This document shows, in pieces, positions 7,375-15,500 of a DNA stretch of 64,000 bases. The position numbers and the translations under genes were made by a program. This DNA comes from Bog-756 sp963753905 (GTDB lineage: Bacteria; Actinomycetota; Acidimicrobiia; Acidimicrobiales; RAAP-2): positions 2,480,001 to 2,544,000 of the forward strand of contig CAVWDZ010000001.1 in the NCBI GenBank assembly GCA_963753905.1, in the 5' to 3' direction. The notes below the pieces were generated by a model. It was not told the origin of the DNA. It searched no databases and saw nothing but the letters and a program-made list of their open reading frames with translations. The stretch's first letter is position 1; each line of letters opens with the position of its first letter.

Positions 7375-8640
7375 TCTCGTCGCGCCGATGCTGCATGAAA
7401 GGTCAGGTAATGCTAGCCAAGGATGTCCTTCAGGAACTCAAGCTAGGGAACAGTGTTGCTGAGTTTGACGGCGCACTTCAGGATTATTTCATTGAGACAA
7501 GTTCATTCCACCAGGTTATCAATGACGAAGTCGACATCGTGGCAAGAGATAAGGGAACCGGCAAGACCGCCCTGTTTCTGATTCTTCAGGATCGATACGC
7601 GCAACTAACCGAGCTACACGGAATCGAACTAGTTCCCGCTTTCAACCCTCAGGGAAATCCAATCTTCCATAGGCTTACAGAGGACTCTCCCCTTCAAGAA
7701 GCTGACTATATTTACCTTTGGAAGACCTACATTCTCAGTCTCCTGGGGAACTGGATCCTGGAACTTGTCGAAGAGCCTGATCGCACCGCCGCGTTCATCC
7801 GCCTCAACCTAATATTGAGAAGGCTGGATCTGAGATCGCTCGATGATTCGCCGCAGACCATATTTAGTAAAATAGTTTCATGGTGTAGTCGAGTGAAGGT
7901 AACGAAAGCATCTGCGGCACTATCAGTCGGTTCGGGGGGAATGCCTGTGATGGTACCGACCATTGAATTCGGAGATCTTCCCACAGAATTTTCGGGAGCT
8001 ATTCCGCATGACTACGCCTTTGGAGTGTTGAATGAGTGCTTGGAAGAGTTGGATCTTCGCCTGTGGACGATGTTCGACCGGCTCGACGAAGCCTTCCAGG
8101 GCGCACCCGCTGTTGAGATACCAGCTCTTCGAGGTCTCTTCAGGACGTATCTTGACCTCTTGCCCTATACCCAGCTCAAGCTGAAGTTGTTCGTCAGGAG
8201 AGACTTATTCCGCCGAATTGTCGAGGGGGGATTTGTAAACTTGACGCACATAAATGCTCGACGCATCGATATTATCTGGGAGGACAATGACCTTTGGGAC
8301 CTTCTATACCGCCGGATCTCAGAAAACAAGTCCTTCCTTGTAGCGGCCAACCTAGTTGGCAAGACACCAGACGATATTTGGGCGCAGTTATTTCCACCAC
8401 AAGTGGACACCGGGAGCCGCAAGCCGCTCACGTGGTCATGGATGATGCGGAGGGCCAGGGACGGAAATGGCGTGTTGCCCCCGAGAAATCTCATTGACCT
8501 TGTTCGCGAAATTCGGCAGGTACAGCTACGTAGGGACGAGCATTCCCAGCGTGAATTTACCTCGGAGTCCACCCTGATGACTTCCGACGCTATCAAGAGG
8601 GGTCTGGCTCGAATGAGTGACAATCGAGTGCAGGACACAC

Positions 8641-8648
8641 TACTAGCT
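8641..8648. repeat. Left copy of 8-bp direct repeat TACTAGCT
   Basis: TACTAGCT occurs here and at 11475-11482, exactly at the two borders of the inserted DNA in the ATPase gene. It fits a target duplication made by the IS481-family element. Its last four bases, AGCT, are repeated at 10334-10337 and fit the 4-bp duplication of the IS1380-family element. Confidence 0.7.
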
Positions 8649-10333
8649 CCGATCAGTCACGGAGCCGTATGACCTGAACTCCGCGTATCCGCGTACGTGC
8701 CCTTCCCATCTGGGATTCTGACGATTGCGAAGTCACCAGCAACCAGAACAAGAAGGGCACCTACGAAATGGAAACTACCAGCACGCGTCCCGTCGTTGTG
8801 GAATCCGGAGGCGACCAGGTCGTCGGCCATGTCGGACTCCACGCATTGGGGGATTTTGCCGACCGGATGGCGCTCGGTGAGCACCTGTCTGCCCGCATCC
8901 CCATTTCGGGTGAGCGGGCCCCGATCCACGACCGGGGCAAGGTCCTCGTCCAGAGCGCGCTGATGCTGGCCGGCGGGGGCGAGAACTGCGCCGACATCGA
9001 ACACCTCCGGGCCCAGGGCGACCTGTTCGGACAGGTTCCATCTGACTCGACGGTGTACCGGACCTTCCACGAGATCACCCCGGAGGTGCGGGGCGCCATC
9101 GCCGCCGGGTTCGCCGAGGTCCGCTCCGAGGTGTGGCGTCGAACCGGCGTCACCAAGGGCAAGGGTCCGATCTATCTGGACATCGACGCCTCCCTCATCC
9201 AGGTCCACTCGGAGAACAAGGAACTGACCGGACCGAACTACAAAGGTGGCTTCGGATTCCATCCGTTGTTGTGCTTCTGCGACTGCACCGGTGAGGCCCT
9301 TGCCGGGATGCTCCGTCCCGGCAACGCCGGGGCCAACACCGTGAGCGACCACATCGTGGTCCTCGACGATGCCATCGCCCAGCTGCCCGAGGCGATTGCG
9401 GTTGGACACCACCCGGGTGACGGCCCCACGCTCGTCGAGCGCACGATCGTGATCCGGGCCGACTCGGCGGGCTGCACCGAGGGCTTCGTGGCCGCCTGTC
9501 GGAGGAGGAACGTCGGGTTCTCGGTGGTGTGCCGCTCGAATGCCCAGATCCACCAGGCAATTTTCGACACCCTGGGGTTCGAAGAGCTCTGGCACCAGGC
9601 CGTCAAACAGAACGGAGAGAACCGGGAAGGGGCCGCGGTCGTCGAGCTCACCGACCTGGTCGAATTGCCCGATTGGCCAACTGGCACCCGGCTGATCGTG
9701 CGACGGGAGCCTCTCCACCCCGGCGTCCAGCACAGCCTGTTCCCGAGCCTCGAGTACCGCTACTGGGGCTTCTACACCGACCAGGACGGCGACCCGGTCG
9801 AACTCGATCGCGTCATGAGGGCCCACGCCCATGTCGAACAGAACATCTCCCGTCTGAAGGACTCGGGATTGTTGTCGTTTCCCTTCACCAAGATCGAGGC
9901 AAACCGCAACTGGATGGCCACGGTCATGATGGCCGCCGACCTGCTGCGGTGGTTCCAGCTCTTGTGTCTGGACGGGTACTGGAGAAAGGCCCAACCCAAG
10001 GCACTCCGATGGGGCATCCTCCACGCCCCGGGTCGGCTGGTCCACACCGCCCGCCAACTCGTCGTGCGCATCCTCGATGGCTGGCCGAGTGCGGGTGCCC
10101 TCCTTGACGCCTATCAGAGGATGGCCGCACTCTGCTGACCGAACTCACCCCCCGTCAGTCGGCACCAGCTTGACGACGCGCGTCCAAACCCGGCCGCAAG
10201 GTCGAAAACCATCACGACAAATCGACCCAATCGCTGGACCACTATCTCCGACGCGTCGAAATAGCACCGAAGTCCCTGAAGAGCCCCGATCAATAGATGC
10301 CGAGCGGCCTCGCCAATTCTCGTGACTGATCGG
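8649..10333 (+). mobile_element. IS1380-family insertion sequence, complete
   Basis: The element is 1685 bp with perfect 13-bp terminal inverted repeats: CCGATCAGTCACG at 8649-8661 and its reverse complement ending at 10333. AGCT flanks both ends (8645-8648 and 10334-10337), matching the 4-5 bp duplications known for IS1380. It holds one intact transposase gene. It sits between the left TACTAGCT copy and the IS481 element, so it inserted after the IS481 element, into the repeat itself. Confidence 0.85.
8768..10138 (+). CDS. IS1380-family transposase
   Basis: This 456-aa DDE transposase shows the family hallmark 'YLDIDASLIQVHSENKE' (first catalytic Asp, about 138-142) followed by 'YKGGFGFHPLLCF', then 'RADSAG' (second Asp) and a C-terminal region with 'HAHVEQNISRLKDSG' (catalytic Glu) and 'NRNWMATVMMAADLLRWFQ'. 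The length is normal for the family and no frameshift is visible, so it is probably active. ATG 8768 is preceded by AAGAAGGG. It catalyses cut-and-paste movement of the flanking IS. Confidence 0.93.
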   Translation: METTSTRPVVVESGGDQVVGHVGLHALGDFADRMALGEHLSARIPISGERAPIHDRGKVLVQSALMLAGGGENCADIEHLRAQGDLFGQVPSDSTVYRTFHEITPEVRGAIAAGFAEVRSEVWRRTGVTKGKGPIYLDIDASLIQVHSENKELTGPNYKGGFGFHPLLCFCDCTGEALAGMLRPGNAGANTVSDHIVVLDDAIAQLPEAIAVGHHPGDGPTLVERTIVIRADSAGCTEGFVAACRRRNVGFSVVCRSNAQIHQAIFDTLGFEELWHQAVKQNGENREGAAVVELTDLVELPDWPTGTRLIVRREPLHPGVQHSLFPSLEYRYWGFYTDQDGDPVELDRVMRAHAHVEQNISRLKDSGLLSFPFTKIEANRNWMATVMMAADLLRWFQLLCLDGYWRKAQPKALRWGILHAPGRLVHTARQLVVRILDGWPSAGALLDAYQRMAALC

Positions 10334-10337
10334 AGCT

Positions 10338-11474
10338 GGCTCTTCCGGACCGAGAGTCGAGGTGACAGATGGACTCCGTGATTGATCGTGGTCATGCTGC
10401 TCTGTTCCTCTTGTGTCTGTCGAGGATCTCGTGGGGGGTGCGTCCGGCCATGTAGTCGCCGTGGTTGCGTCGCTTCCGATGGTAGGTGACAAGCCAGGCA
10501 TCAGCTTCGGCCTGGAGCTGGCGGATCGTGGTGAAACGCCGGCGATGGAAGGACGGTCGCCAACATTCCTCCAAGATGGTGCCGTGGAAGCGCTCGCAGA
10601 CAGCATTGTGGTTGGGGGAACGGGGCGGAATGCGCTCGTGATGCAGACCCTTTCTGACCAGGTGGGCCCGGAACGCTGTGGCCTTGTATTCGGGACCGTT
10701 GTCGCTGAGCACGGCTCGCACCGTGACCCCCTGGCGCCGGTAGTGACGGAGCAGCTGGTCGATGAACCGGACGGTGTGGGCCCCGGTGACCGGACCGAGG
10801 ACGATGGCCACGAAGGCCCAGCGGGTGAACACGTCGATCGCGGTGAGCTGGTACACCTTGCCCACGCCCTTCAGGTTCCCGACGTAGAAGCTGTCCACGC
10901 AGACCAGCTCGCCGGGCCCGCCGGTGGCCAGGCAGAAGCCGAACGGCCCACCCTCTCTGGCCGCCTCGGTGACCAGGCCGGTGGTGGCCGCGGTGATGGC
11001 CGCCGCTCGGGCCAGGCGCTCCCGCCTCCGGCCCAGCCCATGGACGACCAGCAGCTTCTGCACGGTCGACTTGGCGATCGAGAACCCGTGATCACCGAGG
11101 CGGTCGGCATACTGGCGACAACCGATAGTGGGTTCCAAGACGGCCAAGGTCAACAGGCGCTCGACCACGTGGGTCGGGGTTGCCGAGGGCATCTGGGGTG
11201 TCCGACGGGTCTTGGGCATCAGGGCGGCCAGTCCGTAGGCGTCGGCCCGCTTCTTCCACGAGTAGTACCGGGTCCGGGAGATGCCGAAGACCCGACAGGT
11301 CTCGGCCACATTGCCCGTTCGCTGGGCATGCTCCAACACGGCGATGCGACGCTGGTAGATGATCTCTGCTGGGGTCACGGTGATGGGCTCCTTGGCTCTG
11401 TGATGGGAACCACAGAGTCCATCGCCGTGCCCTACCTCAGGGTGGATATGCAACCTCATCCCTCGGTCCGGAAG
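10338..11474 (-). mobile_element. IS481-family insertion sequence
   Basis: The element is about 1.13 kb with inverted ends CTTCCGGACCGAG (10342-10354) and its complement CTCGGTCCGGAAG (11462-11474). The exact left border lies between 10338 and 10342, because four bases (GGCT) separate the inverted repeat from the AGCT of the neighbouring IS. With the IS1380 element removed, TACTAGCT flanks it on both sides, consistent with the variable-length duplications of IS481 elements. It carries one transposase gene on the minus strand. Confidence 0.8.
10392..11378 (-). CDS. IS481-family transposase
   Basis: This transposase of about 328 aa has an N-terminal HTH ('NVAETCRVFGISRTRYYSWKKR'), a second HTH, and an rve-type DDE core: 'CVDSFYVGNLKG' with a downstream 'DVFTRWAF', 'AVLSDNGPEY' (second Asp) and 'SPNHNAVCERFHGTILEE' (catalytic Glu). 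It is a single frame rather than the two-frame arrangement of IS3. GTG 11378 is chosen because AAGGAG lies upstream. A longer reading from ATG 11459 would start almost at the element end and leave no room for a promoter. The gene appears intact. Confidence 0.88.
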   Translation of the reverse strand: MTPAEIIYQRRIAVLEHAQRTGNVAETCRVFGISRTRYYSWKKRADAYGLAALMPKTRRTPQMPSATPTHVVERLLTLAVLEPTIGCRQYADRLGDHGFSIAKSTVQKLLVVHGLGRRRERLARAAAITAATTGLVTEAAREGGPFGFCLATGGPGELVCVDSFYVGNLKGVGKVYQLTAIDVFTRWAFVAIVLGPVTGAHTVRFIDQLLRHYRRQGVTVRAVLSDNGPEYKATAFRAHLVRKGLHHERIPPRSPNHNAVCERFHGTILEECWRPSFHRRRFTTIRQLQAEADAWLVTYHRKRRNHGDYMAGRTPHEILDRHKRNRAA

Positions 11475-11482
11475 TACTAGCT
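11475..11482. repeat. Right copy of 8-bp direct repeat TACTAGCT
   Basis: This second copy of the target repeat sits immediately after the IS481 right inverted repeat. ATPase coding sequence resumes in frame directly after it (GAA GCT GGT CAG). Confidence 0.7.
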
Positions 11483-11740
11483 GAAGCTGGTCAGAACGCC
11501 CCTCTTATCGAGGCATTTCGCGGTGGAAAGGCGGAGCACAATAACGAGTCATTGGGCCGAATGCTGAGGCTCGAGGGCGAAGCTCTACAGTCCGCAATCA
11601 AATCACTTCAGGAGATGGGCTTTCTGGAGAAGGTAGGCGAAAACTTCAAGGTGCCAAGCTTGTACCGGGACGGACTGGAGATCACGCAGGGGAAGGCTTT
11701 CGGCGGCCTCGAAGGCCCCAGCGATGAGGATGACGATTAG

Positions 11741-12596
11741 TCGTAACTCGGGGAGCCCTGCGTTCTCTCGCGAGGGAAGGCCGGAGCGTGTCCGTTGGTA
11801 TTGACTAGATTTGCGTAGCTCCAATCCCCCTTCCGCGAACTCATTGCTCTGCGCTTGAGTCACGTCCTTCTGGGCCGTGGCCAATGCAGCTGTCACCTGC
11901 ACTGTCCTGTCCTGTCCTGACTGCACCATCGAGAGTCGCGATTGCATTCTGTACTTGCGATCCACTAACGAGGCGGACCCTCACGCCTCCGCCACTACCC
12001 GCGCCGCCAGCACGGACGTCTCCGACAGCGGCATCAACACCTACTTAGCGACGCCCCGCAAGAGTGTCCGACGCCGTCACGGGGACTGCACTCTGAACGC
12101 GAATGAGGGTGACGCCCGGATCGCAGTTGACAAGCTGTGCCAAGCCGATAGATTGCCAACCGGCGGGCGAAAGGCGCCCTGTTGTTGGCTAGGCGGGAGT
12201 TCACGGTATGGTCGCCCGACTAAGTGCTGCGTGCAGATGAATTTCATTGTCGTCGAGGCCATCGTTGGCGGATTGCCAGGCGCGGCGCCAGCCTCCGCTT
12301 CGACGCTTGCCGGGAAGGTTCCCGGTGCTCTCAGGGTCAATCCCCGTACCCGAGCTGCACAGCGATGGGGATGAACCTCGGCACCTACCTCACAGGAGCG
12401 GAACCCCGCCCTACAACGGCCGCACCCGTCTGGTTCGTGACTTCGGGTGCCCGACGCATCGGCTGCGGATCGACGACATGAGTTGGCGGCATGGGAGCCA
12501 CGAGCGGTCGGTCGTTGCAGCCGACAGCAGTGGTCGACTCCGTCACATACCGCATGGCTAGCAATGAAGCACCGGTTCTGAACAAGGGAGAAACTC
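11741..12596. other. 856-bp region without a convincing gene
   Basis: The region lies between the broken ATPase gene and the giant secreted-protein gene. Open frames exist on both strands but show no family motif, no consistent third-position GC bias and no good ribosome binding site. It probably contains the promoter and leader of the secreted protein, and possibly the right end of the mobile element. A good Shine-Dalgarno (AAGGGAGA, about 12584-12591) belongs to the next gene. Confidence 0.5.
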
Positions 12597-15500
12597 ATGT
12601 ATGACCGACCTACATCTTGGCTCGGCTCAAAGTCACTTGTCGCTGGTGCTCTCGCTGCGGCGATGGCCTGTACCGTTCTCTTCGCAACGCCACACTCGGT
12701 AGCACAAGCACTCTTGAGCGCGCCTGCGTTCAAGCAACCGAGCACACACGGGGGCCTGCGTTCTGGCCAGTCCGACAGTGGGCTTCACGTTGGCTCGACA
12801 GATCCCACGCCGACCCATTCAGGCACCACCCTCTCCACCTCGGATCGGCGAGCAGCCTTGCTTGCCGATCCGCCAGTTATCGGTCAGGAAGCCCATGTCG
12901 CGTGGACACCGCTTGGCCCCGCACCCATATCCAACGGGTGGCACCATGACGCCTATAGCGGAGGGTTCGGCGGGCCGAATAGTGGCCGAGTCAACGGTAT
13001 AGCTGTCAGTTCCGATGGCAGAACTATTTATGTCGGTTCTGATGGTGGCGGTGTATGGAGCTCCACTGATAACGGGGTTTCCTGGAACCCGCTTACTGAC
13101 AACGAATCCACTGGGTTAGCCATCGGCGCTATCGCCACCGATCCATCAAATAGTAACCAAGTCTATGCAGGCACGGGTAACGGTCTGTTGGCCAGCTCAA
13201 ACGCAGGTAACAGCTGGACTATCGATGCAGGATCTGCAACAGGATGTTCGGCGCCAGTGTTCCAGTACCAGACCTTCAATACACTTGCGGTCGATCCGCA
13301 CAATCCCAAAGACCTGTATGCCGGAACAAGCAATGGATTCTGGGTTTCTTTCGACGGGGGCGCTTCTTGGCAAATTCCAACGAACGTCAACGGGTCCGGA
13401 TCATGCTCTGGTGACGCATCCTATGGCCTTGCTCTTGACCCCTCCACGACGCCGACAACCGTCTACATAACACAATCAGGGGTCGGGATTGAAAAGTCCA
13501 TTGATGGCGGACACTCCTTTGCTCTGATAGGGGCCAGCACTCTCCCTTCGGCCGCGACCTTTGGCGTTACCCCCCTGGCCATCGGTCAGATGAATGGCAG
13601 CAATCCTGGAAACAACTTCCTTTACGCGGCCATCCAGCTCCAGCCTTGGCAGAATGGACCGACCGATCCGCACAACGGCACCAAGGTTGAAATCTGGCGC
13701 TCAGAGGATTTCGGTCAGGACTGGACCCGCCTGACCAACGTACCCAACTACACCCGCACAGCCGGCTCGGGACTCAATTGGGATCAAGCAGCTTACGACA
13801 ATGTCATTGCGGTTGATCCGAACGATCCAAACCACGTTCTGGCGGGTGGGGTACAGATGAACGAGTCGCACGATGCCGGCGCGAACTGGGGCGCAGTGGC
13901 GGGACCAAACATCTTTGGGAATGAAGGGCTTCACGACGACCAACACGCGATTGCCTTCTTGACAAACGGCGACGCGCTCATTGGGAACGACGGCGGAATA
14001 TACGAGTGGTTTTCGTCCTCTCAGCCTTGCGCCGCCATGCAAAGTACCGTTCAGCTGTGCAATATGAATACGAATCTCCAGGACACGCTCACCTATGGAG
14101 ATATATCGGTGTCCAGCGACGAGTCGGTTGCCTTGGCCGGCTTCCAGGATAACGGCACCGCCTACGGTGACGATGCAACGATAGCTAGCCATGCCTGGCC
14201 GCAGGTGCTGGAGGGAGATGGCGGATACGCCCTGATCAACCCGCTCGACGCACAGATGATGTTTGGTGAGTCCGACGGCGCCCTGTATGAAACAACCGAC
14301 CAATGGGCGAGCTTTACCGAAGGGTTCGATAACATCAGCCCTCTTAGTTGCCCGGACTGGAGGTCGTGTGAGAACTTCACCCAACCGATGGTATTGGTAC
14401 CAAATACCACATCTGGCCAGCAAGACAACCCGACCCTATTCTACGGCACTAACTCCTTGGAGCGGGAGGTTGTCGGTAAGGGCAGCTTCCAGTCGATAGA
14501 TTCCGATGGTGGTCAGGGAGTTTCTGCGATTGCTTTTGCCCCAAGTAATCCAAACGTCCTTTACGTTGGCTACAATGACGGAACGATTGATATCTCAGCC
14601 AACGCGTTGGCGCCCAATCCTACCTTCCAGAAGTTTGGGACCATCGTCCCCTCGGGTGTGCCACCGAGCTTCGTGTGTTTTCGCGCCAATCACATTTCTG
14701 TTGATCCGTCCAATCCCGGGAATGCAGTCATTACCTGCCCGGGAATTGTCGACGATATCTCAATCAGCATATCGGGCTCGCAATGGTTTTCACCACAGTC
14801 TTCGCCAATCACTGGGTCACTGCCGACTGTAGGCGGCCTTAACACCGTGGTGTTCTCAGGCGGGTTTCTCTTCGCGGGGACCGGCACGGGCGTGTATTAC
14901 ACAGATCCGGCAGATCAGGGTGGCGGCAGCTGGACTTGGGACCCCATCGGCGGACTGCCGAATGTGGACGTGACAGGAATCACGGTGGGCACCAACGGTG
15001 ATCTCTTTGTGGCGACCTACGGGCGGGGAGTGTGGCACGGAGCGGTTACCAGTTCTCCACCCGTGACGATCACCACATCGACCTTGCCGGATGCCTCTTA
15101 TTCAGAGCCGTACAACGCCAGCGTTGCGGCCTCTGGTGGGTTCGGGACGGATTCGTGGAAGTTCGGCACTGGGACCCTTCCGAATAATCTTCAAATCCAA
15201 AGCAACGGAAGTAACACAGCGACACTTACGGGCACACTTAGTCCGAGCGGCACCTATACCGTCCCTGTCGAGGTGACGGATGTCTGGGGATATACCGCCA
15301 GTGCCAACCTCACACTGAATGTCCTTCAGCTTACCCTGTCGAATGCCACGCCGAACTGGTCGAGCGATTGGTCGCCGACGGGAACGGCAATCACGATCGG
15401 AGCCACGCTGACCCCGACCGTAACAGAGATGAACGGCCAGGTGACCTTCACCGCCTGCCCGCCTCCGAGTGAAGAGGGTCAGCTTCCCAATTTTGGGTGC

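Larger units (their letters stand above)
7371..11740 (+). pseudogene. P-loop ATPase gene (FunZ/Sll1717-like) interrupted by two ISs
   Basis: The 5' part (7371-8648) encodes a protein with 'VARDKGTGKTALF' as Walker A and general similarity to the FunZ/Sll1717 P-loop ATPase family. It ends in an artificial tail (stop at 8672) inside the inserted DNA. The 3' part resumes at 11483 in the same frame, passing 'EAGQNAPLIEAF' to the family-like end 'FKVPSLYRDGLEITQGKAF' and stopping at 11740. Removing the inserts and one copy of TACTAGCT restores ...VQDTLLA-EAGQN... with no change of frame, so the damage is due to the insertions alone. The residue at the first Walker A glycine position is Arg. GC is clearly lower than in the polymerase genes. 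The start is uncertain (ATG 7371 overlaps the polymerase stop; ATG 7410 is an alternative). Confidence 0.75.

Noticed and set aside
1..8672. Pipolin or conventional integrative plasmid
   Set aside because: No tyrosine or serine recombinase is present in this stretch. The polymerase has complete exonuclease motifs and I see no piPolB-specific features, while Cas1 offers an integrase.
10413..11480. Plus-strand 355-codon frame across the IS481 element
   Set aside because: It is the mirror of the transposase gene, which has HTH and DDE motifs on the minus strand.
11877..12374. Possible genes on either strand between the ATPase remnant and the secreted protein (also 12077-12745, minus)
   Set aside because: Neither frame shows a domain, a ribosome binding site or a consistent third-position bias; they overlap each other and the secreted-protein start.
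12310..12430. A ydaO-like (c-di-AMP) riboswitch upstream of the secreted protein
   Set aside because: A few short matches (GGGGATGAAC, GCGGAACC) recall the motif, but I could not form the conserved stems or find the CCGUCAGCUAAC-like end.
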